A program made the translations under genes and the position numbers. 64,000 nucleotides of DNA, taken from the NCBI RefSeq assembly GCF_000511385.1, contig NC_023137.1, positions 2,735,001-2,799,000 on the forward strand, read 5' to 3'. This stretch comes from Phaeobacter gallaeciensis DSM 26640 (GTDB taxonomy: Bacteria; Pseudomonadota; Alphaproteobacteria; Rhodobacterales; Rhodobacteraceae). The notes under the pieces were generated by a model. That model did no database searches and was not told the origin of the DNA. It saw only the letters and a list, made by a program, of their open reading frames with translations. Within the stretch, counting starts at the first letter, position 1; every line of letters starts with the position of its first letter. Below, one piece after another: positions 43,747 through 51,265 of this stretch.

Positions 43747-44532
43747 TCAGACCGTACCGCCAAGGCTTCCCTCAAGCGTTGCCAGCTCCTGCCCGCCTGC
43801 CATCATGTCCTGCAATTCCTCGGCAGTGATTTCGCCGCGCTGCGCCGTCCCAAGGGTCTGGCCGCGGTTCAGAACCGTGAACCGGTCGCCAACCGCCAGG
43901 GCGTGACGCACGTTGTGGGTGATGAAGACCACGGCCACGCCCTGCTTGCGCACCTTGTCGATAGTGGCGAGCACATTGGCGGTCTGCCGTACCCCCAATG
44001 CCGATGTTGGCTCATCCAGGATCAGCACCTTTGCGCCGAAATGAACTGCGCGGGCGATAGCCACAGTCTGACGTTCTCCCCCCGACAAGGTGCCAACAGC
44101 CTGATCTGGCCCACGCAGGTTGATGCCCATCTTGCGCATCTCTTCCATGGTGATGCGATTGGCATAGTCATGGTCAAACAGCTTCAGCGGCCCGATCTTG
44201 CGGATCGGCTCATTCCCCATGAAGAAATTGCGGCTGACCGACATGAGTGGGATCATCGCGAGATGCTGATGCACCGTGGCAATCCCTGCGGCAATCGCAT
44301 CGCGAGGATCCGCAAAATGCAGCGGCTGACCTTCGAACAGGATTTCGCCCTTGGTGGGTTTATGCACCCCAGACATCGTCTTGATGAAGGTAGATTTCCC
44401 CGCGCCGTTGTCACCAAGCAGGCAGTGACATTCCCCCGGGAAGACATCTACCGACACCCCTGCAAGCGCAATGACGCTGCCAAAGTGCTTTTCGATACCC
44501 TGCATGCGGATCAAAGGTTGAGACGTAGCCAT
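43747..44532 (-). CDS. Ribose/inositol-type ABC transporter ATPase
   Basis: A 261-residue single-domain ATPase of the FrcA/IatA group, half the length of the double-domain RbsA. Walker A GDNGAGKST, signature LSGGERQT, Walker B VLILDEPTSALG and H-loop ITHNV are present. The start at 44532 follows GGGGGAG and lies one base beyond the permease stop. Part of the minus-strand unit binding protein - permease - ATPase, placed within the inositol gene cluster, so myo-inositol is the likely cargo. Confidence 0.92.
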   Translation of the reverse strand: MATSQPLIRMQGIEKHFGSVIALAGVSVDVFPGECHCLLGDNGAGKSTFIKTMSGVHKPTKGEILFEGQPLHFADPRDAIAAGIATVHQHLAMIPLMSVSRNFFMGNEPIRKIGPLKLFDHDYANRITMEEMRKMGINLRGPDQAVGTLSGGERQTVAIARAVHFGAKVLILDEPTSALGVRQTANVLATIDKVRKQGVAVVFITHNVRHALAVGDRFTVLNRGQTLGTAQRGEITAEELQDMMAGGQELATLEGSLGGTV

Positions 44533-44533
44533 A

Positions 44534-45655
44534 TCAGCGCTCCCCCGTGATGACGCGACGAATATAGGTGTTGAGGATAACCGCAAACAGCAGGATCAAA
44601 CCCAGGAATACCCGGAACAGCGAGCTTTCGACCCCGGCAAAGAACAGCCCCTGTTGCACCACCCCAAAGATCAGCGCTCCGAGCGCGGCCCCAAGGACCG
44701 AGCCATAGCCGCCCGTGAGAAGTGCGCCGCCAATGACCACCGCAATAATCGCCTCAAATTCCTTCAGCAGACCCCGGTCCGATCCGGCCCCACCAAATTC
44801 CATCACCTGACAGGTTGCAAAGACGGTCGCGCAGAAAGCGGTGAACATGAACATCAGGATTTTTACGCGGTTGACAGGCACCCCGGAATTTCGCGCGGCC
44901 TCGGCGTCACCACCTGCAGCAAAGATCCAGTTGCCAAACCGTGTTTTGGTCAGAATGACATGACCGATGATGACCAGGAGGATAGCCCAGACGATGAGCA
45001 TGGGCAGCCCCTCGACCACCGGCTGCCCCTTGCGGGTGCCGCGTTCAAAAACGGCGATCCAGCCGTTGTCGCCCAGCCACTGGAACAGGCCGGTCAGAAT
45101 TTTACCTCCAAACAGCGCCGCCATCCAATCGCCCTCGGCGGCGTCAGCCACCCCGCCGATGATGGTCTTACGTTCAATGGTCTGCGGCAAATAGATTGCA
45201 AAGCCGCGCAGGATGAACAGGAACGCCAGTGTCACGATGAAACTGGGCAGCCCCGTCCTCACGACGATAAACCCGTTTAGTGCCCCGATCGCCGTCGCCA
45301 GCACGAAAGTCACCGAAATCGCCAGCCAGACTGGCCAACCCAGTGTCACGCTGAAGATAGCGATCAACATACCGGCAAACCCGATCATCGACCCGACCGA
45401 CAGGTCAAATTCGCCCGCGATCATCAGCAGGCAGGCCCCAACTGCGATGATCATGAACTGGGCGGAAATCTGGCTCCAGTTCATTACCCCCTGGCTGTTG
45501 AACATGCCGCTGTCACCGGCAAAAATAAGGAACATCGCGAATACGGTGATGGTGCCGATAATGCCGCCCAATTCGGGTCGGATCATGGCTTCGCGGAATT
45601 TCGAACGGGTTTTGATCCGCTCGTCTTCCGCAAATTGGGTAGGTGCGTCAGACAT
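44534..45655 (-). CDS. Ribose/inositol-type ABC transporter permease
   Basis: A 373-residue RbsC/FrcC-family permease with about ten membrane segments and a 25-residue charged cytosolic N-terminus. GEFDLSVGSMIGFAGM and AIGALNGFIVVRTGLPSFI are conserved motifs. GAGAGAG precedes the start. A stem-loop separates it from the binding-protein gene. Confidence 0.92.
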   Translation of the reverse strand: MSDAPTQFAEDERIKTRSKFREAMIRPELGGIIGTITVFAMFLIFAGDSGMFNSQGVMNWSQISAQFMIIAVGACLLMIAGEFDLSVGSMIGFAGMLIAIFSVTLGWPVWLAISVTFVLATAIGALNGFIVVRTGLPSFIVTLAFLFILRGFAIYLPQTIERKTIIGGVADAAEGDWMAALFGGKILTGLFQWLGDNGWIAVFERGTRKGQPVVEGLPMLIVWAILLVIIGHVILTKTRFGNWIFAAGGDAEAARNSGVPVNRVKILMFMFTAFCATVFATCQVMEFGGAGSDRGLLKEFEAIIAVVIGGALLTGGYGSVLGAALGALIFGVVQQGLFFAGVESSLFRVFLGLILLFAVILNTYIRRVITGER

Positions 45656-45675
45656 AGTGCTCTCTCTAAAATAAG

Positions 45676-45701
45676 GGGCGGCCGATATGTTTCAGCCGCC
45701 C
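45676..45701 (-). repeat. Intercistronic hairpin in the inositol importer operon
   Basis: GGGCGGC and GCCGCCC, a 7-bp G+C stem with a 12-base loop, between the binding-protein stop and the permease start. It is placed as in the galactoside operon and should likewise stabilise the upstream part of the mRNA or reduce read-through. Confidence 0.6.
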
Positions 45702-45717
45702 GCACTTGGTGAGATGA

Positions 45718-46668
45718 TTACCGGTACTCGCCCGCGAACTCTTCGACCTTTTCCAGGCCGTCCTTGGTCACGAAACCAGGGCCAGAGTTGATGTTGTTGC
45801 CGGGCAGCACGCCGTAGCGGTGATAGTTGGTCAGAACCACAACAGGCAGATAGGCCTGCAGGAAGGGCTGCTGATCAATGCCCCAGTTGATAACACCCGA
45901 TTTCAGACCTTTGACGATTTCCTCACCCAGATCGAACGTGCCGAAATAGATGTCGCCAGCCATGCCGTTTTCTTCCAGCGCCAGCAGGGTCGGATCCGCC
46001 GAGGTCGGGCCGAGTGTCAGAATCGCGTCAGTTTCCGGGTTGGTGTTGAGATAGGCCAGAACGCGGTTCTTGATTTCCGCAGGATCCTGTCCACTATCGA
46101 TCATCTGATCGCCGAGATCCACACCCAGACCGTCGGCAAAGCCCTGACAGCGTTCTGTCGAAGATGGCGAGCTGATGTAGTGATTCACGCAAAGGAAACT
46201 GCCGACACCGTCCGCTTTGGCGCGCATACCCGCCGCATGACCTGCGTCATACTCCGGCTGACCAACATACATCAGAGCGCCAACTTCGCGGGCCTGATCC
46301 GGGGTGCCGGAATTCATGATGATCACATCCACGCCGCTGTCCACGGCCGCTTTGATCGGGCCGGACAGCACATCATAGTCGGACAGGGTTGTGATGATGC
46401 CGTTGGGCCCTGAGGCCGCAGCCTGCTCTATGATCCGCGCCATATCGGCAAGGTCACCAGTCGGTGGGTTGCGATACTCCACCTCAACATTCATCTGCTC
46501 GCCCGCCAGGGCGATCCCGTTCTTAATGGTGTTCCACCAGCTGTCGCTGTCAGGCGCGTGACTGACGAGGATATATTTCTCACCCTCGGCAGAGGCTGTT
46601 GTTGCCAGCATCATTGGCGCCGCTGCAACCGTTGTTGCGAGCATAAATGTCTTGAAGATTGACGTCAT
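45718..46668 (-). CDS. Periplasmic binding protein, ribose/inositol type
   Basis: A 316-residue type-I periplasmic binding protein. The signal peptide MTSIFKTFMLATTVAAAPMM ends near ASA-EG (about residue 27). The mature part has SHAPDSDSWWNTIKNGI, DVIIMNSGTPDQA and ILTLGPTSADPTLLALEE, typical sugar-binding strands. GGGAGGAAAGA precedes the start at 46668; the longer open frame is discarded. A perfect LacI operator lies ~90 bases upstream. Confidence 0.92.
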   Translation of the reverse strand: MTSIFKTFMLATTVAAAPMMLATTASAEGEKYILVSHAPDSDSWWNTIKNGIALAGEQMNVEVEYRNPPTGDLADMARIIEQAAASGPNGIITTLSDYDVLSGPIKAAVDSGVDVIIMNSGTPDQAREVGALMYVGQPEYDAGHAAGMRAKADGVGSFLCVNHYISSPSSTERCQGFADGLGVDLGDQMIDSGQDPAEIKNRVLAYLNTNPETDAILTLGPTSADPTLLALEENGMAGDIYFGTFDLGEEIVKGLKSGVINWGIDQQPFLQAYLPVVVLTNYHRYGVLPGNNINSGPGFVTKDGLEKVEEFAGEYR

Positions 46669-46755
46669 TCTTTCCTCCCAAAGTTTTTCCGTCACGATCG
46701 CGTCCGGGCGGTCCCTTTCGCGTCGGGGACCAGAATAACCACGAATCGATTTTTT

Positions 46756-46771
46756 TTGCAACCGGTTGCAA
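46756..46771. promoter_or_regulatory. LacI-type operator, copy 1
   Basis: TTGCAACCGGTTGCAA is a perfect 16-bp palindrome with the central CG typical of LacI-family sites. It sits between the importer genes and the divergent LacI gene. The same 16 bases recur at 51176-51191. Confidence 0.85.
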
Positions 46772-46833
46772 TTTGTGGCAGCATTTTTTCTGCTGAACTC
46801 GAATTGGATCCGCGATAGACACTCTGATCCGGT

Positions 46834-46849
46834 ACGCAGCCGGTTGCAC
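46834..46849. promoter_or_regulatory. Degenerate third copy of the LacI operator
   Basis: This segment agrees with TTGCAACCGGTTGCAA at 12 of 16 positions, including CCGGTTGCA. It lies 45 bases before the regulator start and 78 bases from copy 1, a spacing at which a LacI tetramer or two dimers could loop DNA for autoregulation. Confidence 0.45.
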
Positions 46850-46893
46850 GGGTGGATGGGCCACAGATGGCCCTGACAAGAGGAAGACCAAGA

Positions 46894-47895
46894 ATGGCCG
46901 TAACACTAAAAGATGTGGCAGAACGAGCGCAGGTCTCACGATCAGCAGTGTCGCGCACATTCACAGATGGCGCATCAGTTTCCGAAAAAATGCGGCGTAA
47001 GGTCGAGAAGGCTGCGCAGGAACTTGGCTACAGTCCGAACGCATTGGCTTCCTCTTTGACAACCGGACGCACCAAACTGATTGGTCTCGTGTCGAACAAC
47101 TTTCACAACCCGATTTTCCTTGAGGTTTTCGACCGGTTCACGCGTCGCCTGCAGGATCGCGGCCTGCGGCCACTGCTGGTCAATCTCTCCGATGAAACCG
47201 ATCCCGAGAACTCGGTCCGGATGTTGCGGCAATACTCTGTGGATGGCGTGGTGGTAGCCTCTTCGACTCTCCCGCCAGGCTTTGCCAAGGCATTTCGCGA
47301 TGCTGGCGTGCCGGTGGTTCACAGTTTTGGCCGCTCGTCATCCACACCGCAGGTCCATGTTGTAGGGATCGACAACGTCGAATGTGGCCGAATGGCTGCA
47401 CGGACACTTGTAGCTCGCGGATATAAAACGGTCGCTTTCATGGGTGGCCCGCAGGCCGCAACCTCAACTCAGGATCGTTGCAAAGGGTTCACATCCGAGA
47501 TGGAAGCCCATCCAGAGATCACTACGACGTATAGTTTTGCCGATGATTATTCCTTCGAAGCGGGCCGTCGCGAAATGCTTGGCCTGCTACAAAAAAATCC
47601 GGCGGAAGCTTATTTTTGCGGTGATGATGTCTTGTCGATCGGGGCGCTCAGTGCGATTCGCGAACGGGGCTTGCAGGTGCCGCAGGACATCGGGGTTATC
47701 GGCCTCAACGACATGGAGATGGCACGCTGGGAGAATATTGACCTCACCACTATTCACCAGCCGATTGAGCAGATCGTTAATTCCTCAATTGAGCTGGTCG
47801 CGGCGATGCTGGATGAACCTGATCGCTATCCAGAGGCCCGTATTTTTCCCTGTCATGTGGTGGAGCGCGGAACGCTACGCCCGCAAAAAACCTAA
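46894..47895 (+). CDS. LacI-family regulator of inositol genes (IolR-like)
   Basis: A 333-residue regulator. The helix-turn-helix VTLKDVAERAQVSRSAVSRTF and hinge PNALASSLTTGRT are typical, then a periplasmic-binding-protein-like effector domain (IGLVSNNFHNPIF, VGIDNVECGRMAA, GVIGLNDMEMA). It probably represses the inositol importer and iol genes and itself. AAGAGGAAG is seven bases before the ATG at 46894; in-frame starts at 46867 (ATG) and 46852 (GTG) would give an N-terminal TRGRPR arm seen in some relatives, so the start is uncertain. This is not the DeoR-type IolR of Bacillus. Confidence 0.88.
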   Translation: MAVTLKDVAERAQVSRSAVSRTFTDGASVSEKMRRKVEKAAQELGYSPNALASSLTTGRTKLIGLVSNNFHNPIFLEVFDRFTRRLQDRGLRPLLVNLSDETDPENSVRMLRQYSVDGVVVASSTLPPGFAKAFRDAGVPVVHSFGRSSSTPQVHVVGIDNVECGRMAARTLVARGYKTVAFMGGPQAATSTQDRCKGFTSEMEAHPEITTTYSFADDYSFEAGRREMLGLLQKNPAEAYFCGDDVLSIGALSAIRERGLQVPQDIGVIGLNDMEMARWENIDLTTIHQPIEQIVNSSIELVAAMLDEPDRYPEARIFPCHVVERGTLRPQKT

Positions 47896-47912
47896 CCCAC
47901 TTAGCAAGGAAG

Positions 47913-47943
47913 AGGGGCGCCAACAAACCGACGCCCCTGCTTT
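47913..47943. terminator. Bidirectional terminator
   Basis: AGGGGCG and CGCCCCT form a 7-bp stem with a 12-base loop between the convergent lacI and Gfo/Idh genes; GCTTT follows on the plus strand. Confidence 0.7.
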
Positions 47944-47958
47944 AAACCAACGTTTTGA

Positions 47959-49116
47959 TCAGCGGAACATCGGCGGGCGGGCATCTACCCACGCCCCGTC
48001 TGTCGCGCCGCTCTCTGCGACCGCAAAAACCGCCGCCATGGAGCGCAGCCCGTCTTCCGCTCGCGGGTAGAGATCCGCGGCAGGATCGATTGGGCGACCA
48101 GCCTTTTCAGCCCTGATCGCCTCAGCCAAATCACTGTAAATATTGGCAAAGGCAAGTGGCATCCCCTCGGCATGACCAATGGTCACGCGACTGGTGCGAT
48201 CTGCCTCAGGGCTGAGGTTGGCCTCTCCACGTTCGATCACCTGCAACCGCTCACCAAGGGGCATCCAATAGAGCTGATTTGGCTGCTCCTGCGACCAGCG
48301 CAAGCCACCTGTCTCACCAAACACCTGCAGGGTCAGCCCGTGCTGGCGTCCGATTGCCACCGACGAGGTCCAGAGCCGCCCAACAGTACCACCGTCAAAG
48401 CGCATGTTGACCATGGCATCATCTTCCAGAACTCGGCTTTCGATGCAGCTGACCGTGTCTGCCGATAGGCGTTCCAGCTCCTGCCCAATGACAAAACTTG
48501 CCATGTGCAGCGCATGAATGCCGCAATCCGCGAATTGGGCAGAAACACCGGCCTGCGCGGGATCATAGCGCCAGCGCACCCTTGGATTGTCTGCATCAGC
48601 TGCATCCGCATGGTGGCCATGGGCGAACTCCGCCTTCACAAGGCGGATTTTACCGAGATCACCACGCGCCACCATTGCCTTCATGTGGCGGACCAGGGAA
48701 TAGCCGGAATAGCCATAGTTCACGGCGCAGATCTTTCCCTGCGCTTTGGCGATTTTGACGATTTCCTCGCCTTCTTCCACAGTCATCGTCATCGGCTTTT
48801 CGCAGAGGACGTGGAAGCCTGCTTCCAGAAACCTCTTGGTGATTTCGAAGTGCGTGGCATTCGGTGTCGCAACGGTGACCAGATCAACCCGGTCCGGGCG
48901 GTTGCGCTCCCCTTCCAGCATCTCCGTCCAATCGCCATAGGCGCGATCCGCCTCAAGCCCCAGCCGCTGGCCATAAGCACGCCCCTCTTCGGGACGGTGA
49001 TCCAAGGCCGCTGCCGCGAAATCAAAGGCGCCATCGAGCCCTGCGCCCAAGCGGTGAGCCGGCCCGATCTGGCTGCCTTCGCCGCCGCCAATCATACCCC
49101 ATTTCAATTTTGTCAT
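47959..49116 (-). CDS. Gfo/Idh/MocA oxidoreductase in the inositol cluster
   Basis: A 385-residue NAD(P)-dependent dehydrogenase. The Rossmann motif is GMIGGGEGSQIGPAHR, the conserved lysine is in LCEKPMTMT, and the C-terminal substrate domain has FADCGIHALHMA. GGGEGSQIG is characteristic of a subgroup of longer members. In context it may oxidise a second inositol isomer (scyllo- or chiro-inositol) or a methylated or ketonic derivative. It is the last gene of the unit iolG - iolE-like - this gene. Confidence 0.88.
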   Translation of the reverse strand: MTKLKWGMIGGGEGSQIGPAHRLGAGLDGAFDFAAAALDHRPEEGRAYGQRLGLEADRAYGDWTEMLEGERNRPDRVDLVTVATPNATHFEITKRFLEAGFHVLCEKPMTMTVEEGEEIVKIAKAQGKICAVNYGYSGYSLVRHMKAMVARGDLGKIRLVKAEFAHGHHADAADADNPRVRWRYDPAQAGVSAQFADCGIHALHMASFVIGQELERLSADTVSCIESRVLEDDAMVNMRFDGGTVGRLWTSSVAIGRQHGLTLQVFGETGGLRWSQEQPNQLYWMPLGERLQVIERGEANLSPEADRTSRVTIGHAEGMPLAFANIYSDLAEAIRAEKAGRPIDPAADLYPRAEDGLRSMAAVFAVAESGATDGAWVDARPPMFR

Positions 49117-49127
49117 GGTGCCGTTCC

Positions 49128-50021
49128 CTAGTTGAAACCGATAGATTCGAGGTATTCGCGGTTGGCTCGCGCATCGCCAATGGGATCAGGATCCAGCGTC
49201 GGATCGCAATCCTGCTCCACCGTACACCAACCAGAAAATCCAGCATCGACAAGCAGTTGTCGAACTTTCGGAAAATCGACATCCCCCTCACCGAGATTGC
49301 AGAAAATCCCCTGCCCGCAGGCATCATAGAAATTTGTCCGCTTGGCAATCACATCTGCTTTCACTTTGGGATCGATATCCTTGAAGTGCATGTAGCTGAT
49401 ACGATCCATATGCCGTTTCATGAAGGCAACCGGATCAAATCCGGCATAGGAGTGATGGCCGGTGTCGAAACAGATCTTCAGGATTTTGTCGTCAACCTCG
49501 TCCAGCAAGCGCTCCAGTTCCGGCTCAAAATCCATGAACCCTGCCGCATGGGCGTGAATGCCGACGGTCAAGCCATATTCTTCTGTCCCGATCCGGGCGA
49601 CGGTGGCCAAACGATCACGAAACGCACCCCATTCGGCTTTGTCCATCTGCTCCGCCTCGGCGGCACGGCCTGCGGTGGGCGCGCGCCGTTCCGAGATCGA
49701 ATCGATAAGGACCATATGCTTGGCGCCATGCGCTTTGAGGGCCTTGCAGGTGCGATGCGCCCCATCCAGCACATCGTCCCATTGATCCGGGTCATGAAAG
49801 GCACGAAAGACAACTCCGCCAATCAATTCCAGATCATATTCCGCCAGCGCATCCCGCAAAATTGCGGGATCTTCGGGCATATAACCCACCGGCCCCAATT
49901 CGATGCCCTTGTAGCCGGCTTCGGCGCAGTCCTTCAGAACACTGCGCCAGTCCGGGTTGCGGGGATCCTGTGCAAATTCTACCCCCCAGGAACATGGGGC
50001 ATTGCCAATTCTGATTGTCAT
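49128..50021 (-). CDS. IolE/MocC-like TIM-barrel inosose dehydratase or isomerase
   Basis: A 297-residue AP-endonuclease-2/xylose-isomerase-type barrel. Metal ligands are expected in HAHAAGFMDFEPELE, CFDTGHHSYAG, SYMHFKDID and TVEQDCDP. The N-terminus reads IRIGNAPCSWG, unlike the NPIGWSNDD start of classical IolE, so it could be an IolE of another subgroup or an IolI-type isomerase. Either way it acts on 2-keto-myo-inositol (inosose), between IolG and IolD. The start at 50021 is chosen over a longer frame for fit to the family; its ribosome site is weak. Confidence 0.75.
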   Translation of the reverse strand: MTIRIGNAPCSWGVEFAQDPRNPDWRSVLKDCAEAGYKGIELGPVGYMPEDPAILRDALAEYDLELIGGVVFRAFHDPDQWDDVLDGAHRTCKALKAHGAKHMVLIDSISERRAPTAGRAAEAEQMDKAEWGAFRDRLATVARIGTEEYGLTVGIHAHAAGFMDFEPELERLLDEVDDKILKICFDTGHHSYAGFDPVAFMKRHMDRISYMHFKDIDPKVKADVIAKRTNFYDACGQGIFCNLGEGDVDFPKVRQLLVDAGFSGWCTVEQDCDPTLDPDPIGDARANREYLESIGFN

Positions 50022-50043
50022 TTCACAGAGCTTTCTTAGAGAC

Positions 50044-51147
50044 TTAGAACGTTGATACGGTTTGCCAGGACCGCGCCTTGGAGGCTGCCATGGCCGCGGC
50101 AATCACCTGATTGACGGCCATACCATCCTCGAATGTTGGCCAGACTGGCGTTTGTGTTTCGATCGCACGCAGGAAGTCCCGCGCCTCGATCAGGATCTGA
50201 TCTTGATAACCGGTGCCGTGCCCCGGCCCTTGGCAGAATGGCAGATAGTCGGGATGCGCAGGCCCCGTCAGAATCTTACGGAAACCGCGTGTGCCTTCTT
50301 CGCCATCGCTCAGATAAAGCCAAAGCGCATTCTGATCCTCTTGATCAAAACGGATCGCGCCCTTTGTTCCTGTGATTTCATAGGCGTAGCCCATCTTGCG
50401 GCCGGTCGCGATACGGCTGAAGAACATCTGCCCCATCGCCCCGTTGGTAAAGCGACACATCATCTGACCTTGGTCGTCATTGCTGACACGGCCACCAGGA
50501 CGGTCTGTATGAACGGTCTCAACTTCGGCAATCAGCTCCGCAATCGGGCCGATCAAAGCCATAGCCCCGTTGATCATATGCGGCGCCAGATCGCCCATGG
50601 TGCCGTTCGCGTCCCCCTCAGTGCGCCACGTCGCCGGTGCCGAGGGGTCGGCGTAGAAATCCTCGGTATGCTCACCGCGGAACCAGGTGACATCACCAAT
50701 GGTGCCATCCGCAATCAACTGCCGGGCATATTGGCTTGCAGGGGTTCGAATGTAGTTGAACCCGACCATATTCGGACAGCCCGACGCCTCTGCCGCTGCC
50801 ACCATGGCACGACTGTCCGCCAGCGATGCACCCAGCGGCTTTTCGCAAAAAACAGGCTTACCCAGCGCAAAGGCAGCTTCTGCAACGACACGATGCGTGT
50901 GTTGCGGCGTCGCGATCACGATGGCTTCGACTTTAGGGTCGTTGACCAATACCTGCCAGTCGTCCGTTGCGCGTTGAAAACCATAGGCCTGGCGATACCG
51001 TTCGGCGCTGGCAGACGTTGAGGCACAGACCATTTCCAATCGCGGACGCAGTGCAGTGTTGAAAACCGCCCCAACCGCAGACATGGCAACCGCATGGGCT
51101 TTGCCCATATAGCCACCGCCGAGAATTCCGATACCGATTTCGGTCAT
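50044..51147 (-). CDS. Gfo/Idh/MocA dehydrogenase (inositol dehydrogenase-like)
   Basis: A 367-residue NAD-dependent dehydrogenase: GILGGGYMGKAHAVAM at the N-terminus, FCEKPLGASLADS with the catalytic Lys, and GDLAPHMINGAMAL in the substrate domain. GGGAGGCCAGA precedes the start. It is the first gene of the minus-strand iol unit and is controlled from the operator at 51176-51191, 29 bases upstream of the start. Probably an inositol or inosose dehydrogenase; the exact isomer is open. Confidence 0.85.
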   Translation of the reverse strand: MTEIGIGILGGGYMGKAHAVAMSAVGAVFNTALRPRLEMVCASTSASAERYRQAYGFQRATDDWQVLVNDPKVEAIVIATPQHTHRVVAEAAFALGKPVFCEKPLGASLADSRAMVAAAEASGCPNMVGFNYIRTPASQYARQLIADGTIGDVTWFRGEHTEDFYADPSAPATWRTEGDANGTMGDLAPHMINGAMALIGPIAELIAEVETVHTDRPGGRVSNDDQGQMMCRFTNGAMGQMFFSRIATGRKMGYAYEITGTKGAIRFDQEDQNALWLYLSDGEEGTRGFRKILTGPAHPDYLPFCQGPGHGTGYQDQILIEARDFLRAIETQTPVWPTFEDGMAVNQVIAAAMAASKARSWQTVSTF

Positions 51148-51175
51148 TCTGGCCTCCCAACCTATGAAATTCAAT

Positions 51176-51191
51176 TTGCAACCGGTTGCAA
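51176..51191. promoter_or_regulatory. LacI-type operator, copy 2
   Basis: TTGCAACCGGTTGCAA, identical over all 16 bases to 46756-46771. It lies in the divergent region between the dehydrogenase (start 51147) and iolD (start 51266), so one site could control both iol operons. Confidence 0.88.
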
Positions 51192-51265
51192 AACTTGTAT
51201 CTTGGGATTCGACATCTCGCAAGATCAAATCGACCCGAATACAGACCATCCCAGGGATCCCGCTC

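Noticed and set aside
43471..44550. 359-residue plus-strand open frame
   Set aside because: It crosses the end of the beta-galactosidase gene and a terminator, then runs antisense to the ABC ATPase; no domain features.
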